A model generated the notes under the pieces. The model ran no database searches, was not told the origin of the DNA, and worked only from the letters and a program-made list of their open reading frames with translations. From assembly GCF_000189635.1 (NCBI RefSeq), contig NW_002475971.1, positions 124,001-188,000 on the forward strand: 64,000 bases of DNA, in the 5' to 3' direction. The position numbers and the translations under genes were made by a program. Shown here piece by piece: positions 43,848 through 56,474 of the stretch. This DNA comes from Tetrahymena thermophila SB210. Lineage: Eukaryota; Ciliophora; Oligohymenophorea; Hymenostomatida; Tetrahymenidae. Numbering within the stretch: position 1 is the stretch's first letter; the number at the start of each line of letters is the position of its first letter.

Positions 43848-46800
43848 TCAGCAGTATAACTTTAATGGTGCTTATTGCATTTTAGTAAAAAAGGAAGAGG
43901 TATCCCCACTTTTTTTACCAAGAACTAAAGGAGTCATGAAAGTACTTCTAAATTTGCTTGCCTTTCTGCCATTTTTCATAGGGCTTCTTAAAATAGGCAT
44001 AATATGTGATTTTAATAGTTTTGTTATTACTATTTCAGAATTGTATTCTGGGAAATATATTTCATATGTTCTTTTTTCATCAATATCAAAAATTTTAGAT
44101 TCTAATAATTAAATCTTTTGCAAGCGGCAATGCTATATGATGTCAGCTTATGGGCCCTCTTCTTCCTCTACGTAATCTTCATAGTCTAAGTACTTTTAGC
44201 TTTAATAAGTCTCTTAAAAATATTAAAATTCTGGCGCATTTTACTATGAAGCTGTAGATAAATCTTGAATTTTTGAAGCAAACTAATTTTATATATTTGT
44301 TTAGCTTTAAATATTTGTATGGCTATTGATTTAGTTATAAGTATTTATTGAACTTGTAAGTTAATCTTCTTAAATTGTCTGTGGTACGTCAGGTAAATAT
44401 GTTTGAGATACTTACTTGTTAGATAAAGTTATAATAGCATTGTTTGTTTTTTTTATTTTTATATCATCCATATTGAAAACTGCAGCACTCCCTTTCAGTT
44501 TTTTTGATTGCTTTTTCTAATTATTTCTTTTTTTATATAACGAATTAAAACTTTAATTAATTTAAATGTCTTCGTCTTTATATATTGAGCCATCTTGCTA
44601 GTCTTCTTTATTAAAGTAAATATCGTTTCCACGTATGTTCATTTCTTTAATTGACTGCTGAGGATGCTACGAAGATTCAATACCAGATTAGCCAACTGAA
44701 ATTCCAGAAGGATTAATGAAATTACTCGAGGTATGAGGATTCGATTAAATATTATTACTAACTGCTAAATTAGTCAAGCTTATCTAATTATTGTTAGAAC
44801 TCTAAGGTTAGTTGGTTCCATTACGAGGAGAGAGGTATGCAATCATTTAATGAGAACCTAATTATAATTAATCTGGTTGAAATTATAATTCAGAGTGAGA
44901 TCTCTTTGATCTATTTTAGAGTGAAACTAAATCAAAATCATTAGCCGAATTTCCCAAGGAATTTTATGCCTTAAATTCTTTTATTTTTACTATCGGTTTC
45001 CGATTGTCTTGAGAGCCTTCCCTTATTGCTAGACTCTAGTTAGTTTTTTTTCGTTTGTTAATCCTAGTTCCTTGTTTACTATGATCTTTCAACTAAAAGG
45101 ACACATTTGAACTATACGAATGGTGACGATTGCCTTAATATTAAGAAACCTATTTGTTATCAGTAGGTATTTTATGGGATGTATATTAAGTAATATATTC
45201 TTTTCTAACTTAATCAAATTCCTCTTAATTATCAGAATCCACTTCATAATTTATACAAGCATACTAATTATATCGTTTAAAATTTTTCCTATTGTGAGGT
45301 TATCTTTCTTATTTTTTTGAAGAGTTTAATTCATAAAGAAGCTTATCAAAATTTGGTTTTAAGTGAAGCCTATCACAAAATTAAACGCTGTGATTTTCAT
45401 TACCACAGGCAAGACATCTCAGCTTATTTAAGTCAAATTAATTGTTGAATGAGATTTTATCTTTAATCATAAAAAAGTTCTCCTATTATGTTTAATAGAT
45501 TTTTATTTACAAACCATTAAAAATATTATGTTACTTACCTTATCTGGAGGGAATTCTTCTAGAAGCCTAAGGAAATCTGCCTTATCAATAAATGCAAGTA
45601 TAACAACGCTTTTAGTTCTATAAATGGAGTTTATGCCTAATGTTTATCCACTGATAAATTCAGGTAATCCAAAGCATTCACCTTTCTTTAATATAAATAA
45701 ATCATTAAAAACACAATTCGAGAATAGATTAATAAGTATTTTTAGAATCTTTTCATGAATACTCGTCTAATGCTTGAAAGAAAACGATTCCATTAATTAA
45801 TAATTTACCTCATATGTTTTTATAATCCTGTCCTTTTAAACTCCTGCTTGGCATGAAATTTATCCCTTCATTACAAAGTAAACTTTTTGATGTAGTGGAA
45901 TAGTGTTAGCTTAGTGTAGTTTTTCTATTTCATTTAAGTTCATATCAGGACCTATTCTCATTTCTTTTACCTACTGACATATTTTCTAAATAAAATTTTC
46001 ACTAAATGTACTTTTAAAGAAAGGTTGCTCTCTTAACATTTTTTGGTACAATTCTACTTAAAAGTTGTTATAAATTTTGTCTGGTAACTCGTTAATCATG
46101 CTATAAACCTTGCTGCTTTCGTAAATTTATTCTTTGTGCACATAATGGAAATATTTAAAAATTTTATCTCTCAAATCTCTGTTGACTTGTCTTTTTTTCA
46201 TAAAGTGACTTAAATCATTTATTTTGTTCTAGAACTGAGCTTTATTATCCTACTTTGTCTTTAATATATATCCTAAAAATAGTTAAGTAATTCATTCATT
46301 ATAGGTAAAATTTATCATTTACCAATCGTATTCAGTGAATAGCCGAAAATTCCGCAGGAAACAAGACTCACAAAAATAACATAAACCTTTTCATCTTTTT
46401 TTTGATAGAATAAAAAGTTAAATTTTATATTAAACATCAAAATATACCTATACTTACAGGCGTAATGTCTCCATATCCAACTGTAAGCATAGTTATAACT
46501 GACCAATAAATGGCAGAAGTATAAACACTAGTGTAATCATTATATGGTATTTTTAAACGAGAAATCCAATTGTTTTAGTCTTAATTTCCCATAGCAATTT
46601 TAATAAAAAAGCATCCTGTAAGATGAGCTATCAATAAAATTTAAAAAAATATTTTAAGGAATATTCCATAATGTTTGTATTTTTATTTAATTTCCAGCAT
46701 ATTCATTATTTTATCATACATATCCAAAACATATCCAAGTTTTAAAATAATTGGCAACTATAAAAACTAATTATCACTAGAACTCAAAGATGCAAGATAA

Positions 46801-48149
46801 GAACTTAAAATGAAAAAATCAATCCTATTTATAATTTAAACTTTAGTAAATATCGAGCGCTTTCATATGAAAATGCTAATTACCAGAATTTATCTTTTAG
46901 AATATAGTTTTTTATAATTTGTATTCGTTTTTTGATAAGTATACCTCTCTTATATATAGCCTTTTAAATTGTATGTTTAAGTTAAAAAAAATATATATTT
47001 TATAGAAAATTTACCTGATTCATTTAAATAAGGATATTAAAAACCATAAAAGAAATAGAAACATCAATGATGAGATCGTAAAAATATAGAATATTAACGC
47101 CCATACAGAACTTAACAGGAACTATTATGAGAAGCATTATAGTATAAATAAATGTCCAAATACTCCAAATAATTTAAAAACTAGAATTCTTTTGATAAAA
47201 TTATGTTCTTAAAAATGAAAAATAAATAGAAAAGAAATTATTTATACTGGATCAATTATAAAAGACTCTGATCGAATAAATGTTGTAAGCATATCTTTTT
47301 TTTGATAAAATATTTTATTATTAGATAAAGCTATTAAATATGTAGCAATAAACTATTTAAGCTATTAAAAACATGCTGAAATTTTTACTTTTCAATTAAA
47401 TAACTAGGTAACTGCATTTATTAATCTCCGTTTGCTGTTTTATTAGAAGTAAATATTAATTTTATTCTCATTTTTACTATATATTTGATTTATTAATTGT
47501 ATATTTTAGTTTTTTATACTATTACCATAACTTATTTATGATGGCGTATAGAAAAAGATAGATCTCCAATCATTTTTAATTACTTCTAAGTCAGCTTTTA
47601 GAACAATACACTACTTGACTTTAACTTGAATTTCTATGCAAATCTTTTTGCCATTAAACTAACTTGCAATGACAATTTAGGCTTAACACTACTTTAAAAA
47701 GAGATATTTAATTTTTTGTTTAATCCTACTTCATTATTTAATTAGCTTTATAAATAAGAAATTTTTTCTGGCTCTGGAGAGTTCTTTAAATTAGAATTTT
47801 AAAGGGATGGGCTAAGTTAGAAGTTTGCTGAATTGATAGCTTGTAGTTATATTTTTTTGGGGCTGTCTTCTTTTTTTTTAAATGGTTTTTACGTCTAAAA
47901 AAAACTATTATTTGACGGGTTATTGATAATTTCATGTTAAACATCGACTTTTGGTTGCATTGGCGATGAATTTTCATCGAGTAATAACCTCCTCTTATTA
48001 TCACCAAACCTAAGGCTACTCCCTATCTTTGGGTCAGATGAACTCTACTCATTTAAAACTAGTTCAACATTTGAATTATTTATAGAAGGCATTTTATAAA
48101 TAGCTTTCTATGAATTATCTAATTATGGAGCCTTTACTTATTCGCTCAT
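43848..48149 (-). CDS. Voltage-gated-type K+ channel with cyclic-nucleotide-binding domain (channel B)
   Basis: Start ATG 48149 (MSEQVKAPQLDNSQKAIYKM; a second in-frame ATG lies at 48092), TGA at 43848-43850. A long disordered N-terminus leads to KLTQKQLKMIGDLSFSIRHH, the conserved element before S1. Pore: AIYWSVITMLTVGYGDITP (filter 46467-46478). S6: EKVYVIFVSLVSCGIFGYSL. C-linker: HFMKKRQVNRDLRDKIFKYF. Nucleotide-binding fold: VYFVMKGQISC, KKGECFGLPEFISGQTLG, then YRTKSVVILAFIDKADFLRL; here an Arg-Thr is present at the phosphate cassette, unlike channels A and C. After it comes a CCHC motif and a long Ser/Asn/Gln tail ending with FDIDEKRTYEIYFPEYNSEI, the same signature as in channel A. A and B lie head to tail and probably arose by duplication. 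Internal exon borders were only partly traced. Confidence 0.85.
45375..45416 (-). other. CCHC zinc-knuckle-like motif in K+ channel B
   Basis: Encodes CLACGNENHSVQFC (C-x2-C-x4-H-x4-C), followed by DRLH, at the same place as in channels A and C. Confidence 0.7.
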
Positions 48150-49668
48150 ATATTTGAATATTAATATTTAACTTTTTTTTTACTTACTATTGAATTAAAA
48201 ACAAATTGATAATAAATATAAAAAAAATTTAAGGTTAATACTATCTATCTTGTTTTATTTAGCGAAGGAGAGAATTCCTTATTAATATTATTATTACTTG
48301 TATTTTCTTAGCATCTTCACCTTTGCCACTCAAAATGACAATCATACTATTTATCATAAAACAATGTAATATTCGCCAATCAATACAAATTTTTTTTACT
48401 CATAATTTTTAATCATATTAAAAAATTTATGAATCTTAAATACTATATAAAAAGTTTAATCAATAATCAAATTATTTCTTCAATAAATAAAAATTATAAA
48501 TAATAACCCTTCTAACTCTTTATTAACAATGTAATTAAATTAAATTTTCCAGTGTTACATAATTTTTGGAATTAAATTTTTTAATTTTGTCTTTTTTTCC
48601 AATATTGTACTTTGAATTACTCTAAAAAACTAAATGTAGCGTGATTTAAGTAAAACAAAAAACGTATTTGCATATACAATTGTTTTTACAATATAATTGC
48701 ATTTTAGTTTAATATACTAAGTATTATAAAAAAATTTCATAAAAATAATCAAAGATCAGTAATAAGATTATTAGCAAGCAAAGCTCTTTCATAAAAAAGG
48801 CTATTACTTACTAAAAAAAATTTTCTATAATTTTTAATTTAACTTCATCTTCTTTTATTAAGAGACTTACTAAACTAGTAAAAAAAATTAATAGGTGTAA
48901 CAATATAAAATTTAAATTTACTCTAATTAGGAAGAGAAATATTAATAATTTATTTAAAATAAAATTTTTAATTTCAAATTTAATGATATTATTTTGGAAA
49001 TTTTTGTGAGTAATAGAATAAACAATTTATAACTTATTAATTTCTATTAAAAGTAATCACTACTATTTAAATTAAAATAGCATTTGCTTACATATCATAT
49101 AACTTGATTCTCAGAATTTTACATGAATTTAATAAATTTAATGTCTCTACACTCTTTTTAAGAACATAATTCTAAATTATTGTCAAATAAATTTTAAAAT
49201 AAATAAAAATCAGCTATTTTAATATGATTTTAAAGCAGGTAATTAGTTTATTTATTCATTTATCTGAAAATTAAAATTAAAATCATAAATTTAATAATGA
49301 AGTAAACCTGTCTATAAAAAATAACTCTTTGTATGGGACTAACCCAAATCTTTTTATGAATTATTTTAAATAAAAAATTTTATAAATTTTATTCTTTTAA
49401 AAAAAACAAACTAATTTATTTATTTAAAATTATATTTTGGAAAATTAAAAAAAAGCAAAATAATTATTTTGTAATTTCATTTAATTGATTAATAAAATAT
49501 TTTTAAAATTATAGAATAATACATTTTTAAGTAGTTTAAATATTAATATTTATTTATTGATATTAATTTATTTATCTTTTATTAAGAATATCTTAAGTCG
49601 TATCTATAAATAAAATATCTTTAATTTTTGAATATAGATTCTATTTTTATTTATTTATTTATTTACTT
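48150..49668. other. AT-rich spacer, upstream of channel B
   Basis: About 1.5 kb. A slightly more mixed stretch at 48270-48350 could be a 5' untranslated exon of channel B; no coding exon can be supported. Elsewhere A/T runs and an ATTT microsatellite near 49645-49665. Confidence 0.6.
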
Positions 49669-50636
49669 TCACGCTAAAGTATAGACAAGTTAGAATTTAG
49701 GTATTCCACCGTAAACCCAAAAATCATTTAATATAGACATTCCGATTATTCTACATTTTTACTCTATAGAACTTTTTTTTGGAAATCTTATTAAGAATAG
49801 ATCACCTACTGTAATGTTTCTTCTTTCGTGATAATAAAATTAACTAGATATAGAACCAACTTACTTGTGAGAATTCTCTTTATCATAAATTATGAAATTA
49901 GACATCATATATTATCTTAACTTTAATCTAGAGAAAATTTTTTATATCCTTATATCTCCTACTATACTGTATTCTAATTAATATTAATCATCGTATATTT
50001 AGTAATTAAATGTTTTCCATGAATGAGGAGATCTTATTTCTCCTAAGAATTGAATATTTTAGTTCTCATCATAATATTCGAGTTGTAAGAAAGGCCTATT
50101 TTTTGTTAACAAAGAAAACTAGATAGGCTTCGTAAATCTAAGTAATTTTTTAACAGAATAAGGCTCAGAAACTTCTATATTTATCTATCTGCGATTACCT
50201 GCATAATAATTTGTATATGGTTAGTCAATTTCTTTAAAGTAAAGCAGTTTTTGCTTTGTCTGCTAATTTTATTCATCAAACTTGTATGCAGAGTATTTGT
50301 ACATAAATGGTTCACTCAATCCTAATCCTATATCTCCAATATTATTTTCTTATCTAATTATGATAGAGTTGACATTTTCTAGACAACTTAGGCTACCTTA
50401 TTATGAAAATATTCTATAATATTATTTTTAGAATAGTTTTTAAAAATTTAGTAATCTTAATATCTTTTTTTTAATTGATAAATTAATCAACATTATGTCT
50501 TGCAAATTTGAATGATATTAATAGATTCTATTAAATTATAAAATTGGTAAAGCAACTATTTATTGGATATAATCATATTTACATCATTTCAATAAAAATT
50601 AATTTTCTTCCCTAAAAATAGTTACTTACTTTTCAT
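49669..50636 (-). CDS. Phospholipid scramblase-family protein
   Basis: Main exon 50413-49669 (TGA at 49669-49671) encodes a scramblase-like sequence in order: SLSCLENVNSIIIRQENNIG, YKYSAYKFDEQ, LLTKNRPFLQLEYYDENQN, FLGEIRSPHSWKTFNYQI, VGSISSQFYYHERRNITVGD, FLIRFPKKSSIEQKCRIIGM, SILNDFWVYGG. This follows the family pattern (glutamine-rich start, RPF, G-I at a beta strand, D-x-F-x-I-x-FP, K, then a hydrophobic helix). Scramblases move phospholipids between leaflets in a Ca2+-dependent way, or act as lipid-binding regulators. The family's Cys-rich palmitoylation patch is absent, and the C-terminal hydrophobic helix is short. Upstream exons 50555-50492 and a 7-nt exon 50636-50630 (ATG AAA A) make a consistent 271-aa protein, but the start is uncertain. 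Confidence 0.7.
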
Positions 50637-51673
50637 TTTTCATGTAATTTACAAAATATTTAAGTGATTAAAAAATATTTAGATTAAATCTAATATAAAA
50701 TTTTTTTTATCATGGACATTTTAAAACTCTTACTAGCTTATTTTTGGTCAGTGAAATAAATTAAATTTAAAGGAAGACAAAATCACATGAGTTACTGAAT
50801 CAATCTATGCTTAAATAGTAATTAGTTCTAATAATATATTATAAAGAGTGATTTAAATTTAAGAAGATTTATTTATGAGTGCAAAAATATTACTGGAATG
50901 GAGTTATTTTACTTTTAATTTCAAATTCAATTTAATATCTTTGTTAAAAATATTATGATAAAAAGCTGATATTAAAAAAGAAAATATTGTCTAATTCATC
51001 ATTGGATTATTAATTGAATAAGGAATATATATTATGTGAATAGAGTTGGATCAATTAAAAAAGCTTTAATCGAATGAAACTTATTTCAGGCATGATCCTT
51101 TTCTAGTAAAATATATGGAAAAAAATAAAAGAATTATTCATGAAAGCAGAAAATAATTAAAAAAAAATAGAAGGATTCTATTACAAAATTAAAAATAGGG
51201 CAATCTAATTAATAGCAACATGAAAAAAACAAGCAATAAATTTCATAAAAATAAAGGATAGAAAAAACAAAACAAAACCAGCTATTTCATTCAGGATGGA
51301 TTAGTAAATTTCACCTTTTTTAATTAAATACGTATTATTTTTAAAAAAAGTATGCTAAAGACTTTCTTCTTTAGGGTTTAAATAAATTAGGTGAAAGGAT
51401 TTCTCATAAATAATTTTTATCATCAAATTTCTCTTTAGATAAAAAATAAAAAAAGTAGCAAAAGAAACTACATAAAAAATCAAACAAAAACTAATCACTC
51501 GTATCATTCATTTCTTGTTTTTCTAAAAAGAAAAAAAAAAAGATTAAAAAAACAAATTAAAAACAAAGTTCATACTTTTCTTTTAATTACTCATAAAATA
51601 TTAAACCCCTTAACCCCGCTGAGGACTTTATCATTATCAAAAGTATTTAAACCCATAAAAATATTCAAAAAAA
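50637..51673. other. Divergent AT-rich spacer
   Basis: Between the scramblase-like gene and the Mpv17-like gene. A short GC-richer patch (AAACCCCTTAACCCCGCTGAGG, near 51603-51625) lies about 50 nt upstream of the latter's ATG and may be promoter or leader sequence. No gene. Confidence 0.6.
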
Positions 51674-52339
51674 ATGAAGATGATTAGATCTGTATTGAGA
51701 CTGGTTGAACGTTACAACAAGTACACTGAATAAAACCCTGCAAAATCCATTATTTTAAGCACTGGCTTTTTGTTCGGAGCTGGTGACTTACTTACTTAAC
51801 AAATTGACCGCTATTACGAAAGAAAAGAACACGAAGGTGATTCTAACTACTAAGTAACTCCTATCAACAAAATGCGTATTGCTCACATGTGCTTATATGG
51901 ACTTACTTTTATGGGACCATTTTCTTATGTATGGTACACCCATGCTTTACCTAAAATTGCTCCTATTACTATCGAAGCCTGTAAGTCTCAACTTTTCAAG
52001 AAAATTGCTATCGATTAAGTTGTTGGAAGTGGTATTCAATACTCAAGCTTCTTAGTTGCCATGACTTTATTAGGAGGCAAATCTATCTCTGAAAATTCCA
52101 AAAAAATCAAAGAAGATTTTGTATAATGTTGTATTAGTGATGTTTTTGTATGGCCCTGGGTTCAATTCCTTAATTTTAGATATGTTCCAATCCATATGCA
52201 AGCCCTTTATGTCAACTTTGTAAGTGTGTTTTGGAATGCTTATATTTCAGCAATCCACCACACTCCCGTTGTTGTTGAAAAACCTTCTTTACAAAAAGAA
52301 AGCAACAACTTGTTCAAGGGTGCCATGCTTGCATTCTGA
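51674..52339 (+). CDS. Mpv17/PMP22-family membrane protein, 221 aa
   Basis: Single exon from ATG 51674 to TGA 52337-52339. It shows family hallmarks: an N-terminal segment ending GFLFGAGDLLTQQI, MRIAHMCLYGLTFMGPFSYV with WYTHALP, the middle helix around DQVVGSGIQYSSFLVAMTLL, and the C-terminal signature DVFVWPWVQFLNFRYVPIHM followed by ALYVNFVSVFWNAYISAI. Four hydrophobic helices fit the family, whose members lie in the mitochondrial inner membrane (Mpv17, yeast Sym1) or peroxisomes (PMP22) and form small channels. Length is typical (170-240 aa). Codon choice differs from its neighbours: many C-ending codons (GCC, ATC, TTC, AAC) and a GC-richer frame, a pattern of highly expressed ciliate genes. 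No intron. Confidence 0.92.
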
Positions 52340-52666
52340 ATAATTTGAATGTATCAAAAGCAGCTTCTAACTCTGTAGTGCTTTTTATATTTTAATATAT
52401 GAATTATATGAAATAAAAGCGAAAATTCAATCATTTAATTTCTTGTTGCTAGTTGAAAACTTAAAAAATAACATTTTTTAGAAAGCAAATATTGCTTCAT
52501 CCTCATTTTAATATCTAAACAAATACTAACTTTGTCATTATTGAACCATTTTCAAAATATTAAAAATCAATCAATTGATTTCATTTCTCACTTGCTTTCC
52601 AGTTCCTTAATTCCACTAAAAAACTGTAAAAATTATAAAAGCACTAAATGACTATTATTGATTAGT

Positions 52667-52686
52667 AACAAACAAACAAACAAAAA
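52667..52686. repeat. (ACAA)n microsatellite
   Basis: Four tandem CAAA/ACAA units in the spacer. Confidence 0.7.
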
Positions 52687-53365
52687 ATATCAGCCCATTT
52701 TACTTTATAATACATAAAAATTTTTATTTGATATACGTCTATATTTTATATTATTGTCTTTGTATTTACTTTAATCTATTCTCCATAACTTTATTCAAAA
52801 TAATCTATAAATTACTTATTTATTATTGAACCTTCTCTCAAATGTTTTTTTGTGTCTATATTATTTAATTATTCTTTCTTTTTCAAGTGCTATTTCACTC
52901 ATTAATTATTAATTAAAAATAGTTGAATGAATCTATTAAATAAGAAGAATAATTTTTTTTAAAATAGACAAATCGATGTTGATGTTGAGCTAAAATTTTT
53001 TAAGTTAGGTTAACTTATTAGATTTTTCTGATGTTTAATTTGTAAAAAATCTTTTTCAACTTAACAAAAACGAAAACAATGGATCGATTTATATTACACC
53101 ATCATAAGAATTAAATATATATAAAATGTTTTCATTCTATTAATAATAAAATCATAATTAATTTTTTAAGCTTGATAAGATCTATTTAATTGTATCATTT
53201 TAAAATTTAGTTAAATTTTAAAATATTAATAATAGGTGATATTTATTTACCTATTATTTAAAATGCCGCAGAAAAGCAATAAGCTATTATTAATCAATAT
53301 TATTTAATAAATAATTATTTTTAAATTCCCCTTCATTTGATACAATATTTAACCAAAATATTATT

Positions 53366-53374
53366 AAAAAAAAT
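53366..53374 (-). terminator. Oligo-T pol III terminator of the tRNA
   Basis: On the minus strand an AA plus a T8 run directly follows the tRNA 3' end. Confidence 0.7.
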
Positions 53375-53447
53375 TGGAGAACCTGGGCATTGATCCCAGT
53401 GCCTCTCGTATGCTAAACGAGCGCTCTACCATTTGAGCTAGATCCCC
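53375..53447 (-). tRNA. tRNA-Ala (anticodon AGC)
   Basis: 73 nt, cloverleaf complete. Acceptor GGGGATC pairs with GTTCTCC before discriminator A; D stem GCTC/GAGC with loop AAATGGTA; anticodon stem CTCGT/ACGAG with loop TTAGCAT, anticodon AGC; T stem CTGGG/CCCAG. The acceptor has a G3-T70 (G-U) pair, the alanine identity element, plus one T-T mismatch at 6-67. Internal A and B boxes are recognisable. A run of eight T follows the 3' end on the minus strand, the expected RNA polymerase III stop. No intron and no encoded CCA, as in eukaryotes. Confidence 0.95.
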
Positions 53448-53966
53448 TTCACAATATATTTTCCTTAATATCATTTATTACATATTAACTTTGCATTTTA
53501 TAAAATTAGCTTGAAATGCATTAAAAATTTACTATAATAATCATTTTAAATAATTAAGCCTAAAAGGGAAATGTTTAAAAATTATCAAAGCAAAATCCTA
53601 TAATTTTTTTTTATTATTTTTATAGTAATTTATTTGTGACACTTAAAAAACAGATTTATTATCATATTATCCTTGCTAATTATTTAATTATGTATTTATT
53701 AATTATAAATTTTTATTAAATGCTTTAATTAATTAATAAAATATAATTTTTTTCAGTTAATTCATAACTGATGGTTTAAAAAATTATTTTATTTTAATTT
53801 TAGAAATAAACAATTCAATTTTATTAACATAGTAGTAATATTTTATGAAATTAATATGATCATTATTAACAGAAGTATATTTGATTGGTGAATTTACTAA
53901 AGTTACCAAAGAGTATCTAAATTACAAATTAATTTAGTAAGTAAGTAATCATATCAAAATTAATAA
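53448..53966. other. AT-rich spacer
   Basis: Between the tRNA gene and the next plus-strand gene; no feature recognised. Confidence 0.65.
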
Positions 53967-56474
53967 ATGAGAAGAAGAGATGGAGTTGGTCATTCATCAC
54001 TCCCTTCAAGCCCAACAAGCTTTCAAAGAAGGAATTCAATTAGCAATTAGAATTTATAGGATGAAAGTAATTAACATTAGGACCAGCAATCAGAGAAAGA
54101 AAACAGAAACGATTCTCAAGAATTAGAAAAATACTGCAACGATTACACTATTTCACAAAATCATAATATTAAACCTTAGAAAAAAGTAAAAAATTTATCA
54201 TAATTAAAGACCCATAGATATCCTAGTCCTTCAGCAATAGGAGGAAATGGTCATAATAGTAGTGTTAGTTACAACTAATAAGTTTCAACTCCTATTAATA
54301 TGAATAGAATAGCAGGAACTAGCTTTTTTGATAGCAGGAATCATAGAATGGAATTAAATAATGCATATAAATTAATTGATATTCTAAAAAGGGAAAATAA
54401 TTAAATTAAGTCAAAGCAGAATTAAGATACTTTTTTGATTGACCAAGTAGGAAACTTAAAAACAGATATTTTAATGAAACAAAAGGAGATAGAATAACTA
54501 AAAATCGAAAATAAAACACTTAAGAAGATAAAACGCAAATAAGAAAGTGCTCTTGGTAATCACAGCGAAGAAAATAAGATAAATCTAAAGATACAATAAT
54601 ATCAAAATTAAATCTTAGAGCTAACTTCAGCTCTAAAAAATGAAAAAAGTAAAAACCTATAAATAGAGAGAAATGCTAAGAAGTAGCATGCTTTTATGAC
54701 AGACATTTATAATGAATATAGATTCATATGCTAATAATAGAATCTTCAACCTAAAATTAAATTTGAAAAATACAAGTATGTAATTAATTAATTAATTAAT
54801 TAATTTAGAAATGGTTTTTCAATTCAAAAATTTACTTTTACTCCAAATTAGTTAAATGATTGAAAATAACTCTATTTGCAATAATGATTAAAATGATGTA
54901 GATCAAGAAGATGAACTTTCATAGTAGCAAAATTCTTAAAGATTGTTTCCTGATTCAATAACTTCTCTATAGCACTAAAAACAAATATCTGATATAATTA
55001 GCATGCCATTCACACAATAGAATTTCATGAAACTAAAAGAGATGGCTTTGCAGTATATAAAATAATTAGAAGAAATTGATTAGTAACAAAAAAGGGAAAA
55101 CTAAAGATAATAGAAAATGATTATGCAGTAATAGCAAGAGCAATAAAAAATGGATAATTTTATATTGTAGTAATCTTTAAATAAACAAAAAATTATTGAA
55201 AATAATAGATATGAAAATCATTCCTCAGATGATAGTTAGTAAAGCTAAAGAATTTCAAATAATATTTCATCATCAAAGCACTCATAATAGTAATAATAGA
55301 AAGAAACTCACAGTTATAATCATATTCCTTCTTCTTCAAGGTAAAGTAATAGAGTTAATAGAAAAAGCATTGAAATAATTAGTGAAGAGGATTTTGAAAG
55401 TTCTCAAAAGGGATTAGATAGCAATAAAAAGTATTTTTGTTTATTATTTTAGCTTTAAAAGTAATTTTAAATTTGGCTTTTAGAAAAACATATAGTCCAG
55501 ATGATATTGCTAAAAAGATAGAGTCTGATCATTGCAATAGAATCACTAATTTTAGGAAACAAGAAATAATTGGGTTTTAAAGCGATGATTATTAAACAAA
55601 TGAAGAAAAAGCAAAAGCTAATAAAAAACAAAATAATTAAAATAAATTAAATCCACTTTTTACAAATGAATACGTTGAAGATAGTGATTAAAATGATGAA
55701 GCTGTTTCACTTTAGGCTTCAATGGGAAGTTAACTAATAGTTTGTCTAAAGTAAAAAATTATGAATCACAAATTTTTCAAATTTAATTAAAATAAATAGA
55801 GAAGCCTTTGTAGGATAATCCTATTTAGATATTGATAGTAGGGATTTTAACGACAGAGCAATATTAAAAAGAAAATATAATCTAAAAATAGTATCAATAA
55901 CAGTCTATTTAAATAAAGAATTAAGAATCATCAATGGTTTAAGAGTAAGTTTTTGATCATTAAAATAGAAAAATTGGGGCATAAATTAATTAATTTCTCT
56001 TTAATATAGTGTGAATATGCGGAAAGTGAAGATATCTTCACTAAGGAGTAGAAAATAGTGAAAGGAAAAGACAACGTTTTTGGCTCAGATTCTTCAAGCA
56101 AGGTTAAGGTAAAAATGGATAAAGATGATTACTTATAAAATATTAGTGTTATATATGACATAAAAGAAAAGTTAATACGTTAAATAACATTTATTTCTGC
56201 TAAAAACCAAATTTATGTCACAGGGGAAGTGGATTAAAGTTAGAAAGATAAATAATATGAAAAATAATAGCTTAATATATCATAATAGGAGTATCCTGTT
56301 TGTGTCTTTGGGACACTTAAACCTTATAGCAAGTAAGGTGAGAAAAAGCATAGTGACTGCGTTAGTTGTATTTGTTATTTAGGATTTCAGTTAGCTTTGG
56401 AAAATGAAGATTTAGAAGATGATGCTTAATAAGGAAATTAAATGAACAAAAAAGATTTAAAATAAAAAAAATGA
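53967..56474 (+). CDS. Coiled-coil protein with a jacalin-like C-terminal domain, 754 aa
   Basis: Exons 53967-54775, 54852-55430, 55484-55750, 55800-55944 and 56010-56474 join in frame; TGA at 56472-56474. The N-terminus is Ser/Arg-rich (MRRRDGVGHSSLPSSPTSFQ). Residues about 130-250 form a coiled coil (NNAYKLIDILKRENNQIKSK; LMKQKEIEQLKIENKTLKKI); a long Q-rich stretch follows. From about 552 the protein becomes beta-rich: LKIVSITVYLNKELRIINGL, then VKVKMDKDDYLQNISVIYD, LIRQITFISAKNQIYVTGE and CVFGTLKPYSK. The order of these strands (charge-rich first strand, D-x-x-x-x-I-x-V, I-x-x-L-x-F-x-x, ending G-x-x) resembles jacalin-type beta-prism lectin domains. Jacalin-likeness is inference from pattern; no ligand can be named. 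Probably intracellular. Confidence 0.7.
54781..54805 (+). repeat. (TTAA)n repeat inside the first intron
   Basis: TAATTAATTAATTAATTAAT in the intron 54776-54851 of the coiled-coil/jacalin-like gene. Confidence 0.7.

Larger units (their letters stand above)
52340..53374. other. AT-rich spacer
   Basis: 3' flank of the Mpv17-like gene and downstream side of the tRNA gene. An (ACAA)n microsatellite lies at about 52667-52686. Nothing else recognised. Confidence 0.65.

Noticed and set aside
43843..44112. Plus-strand frame at the end of channel B
   Set aside because: The minus strand here encodes the conserved channel tail block; the plus frame is its shadow.
45120..45320. Hydrophobic plus-strand frame inside channel B
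   Set aside because: It opposes an intron/exon part of the K+ channel and has no start context; hydrophobicity comes from A+T richness.
51600..51630. C4-like runs (AAACCCCTTAACCCC) as an internal telomere
   Set aside because: Only two C4 tracts, not a repeated C4A2 unit; most likely leader or promoter sequence.
51600..51660. Box C/D snoRNA upstream of the Mpv17-like gene
   Set aside because: TGATGA- and CTGA-like words occur but not at proper spacing or with a terminal stem.
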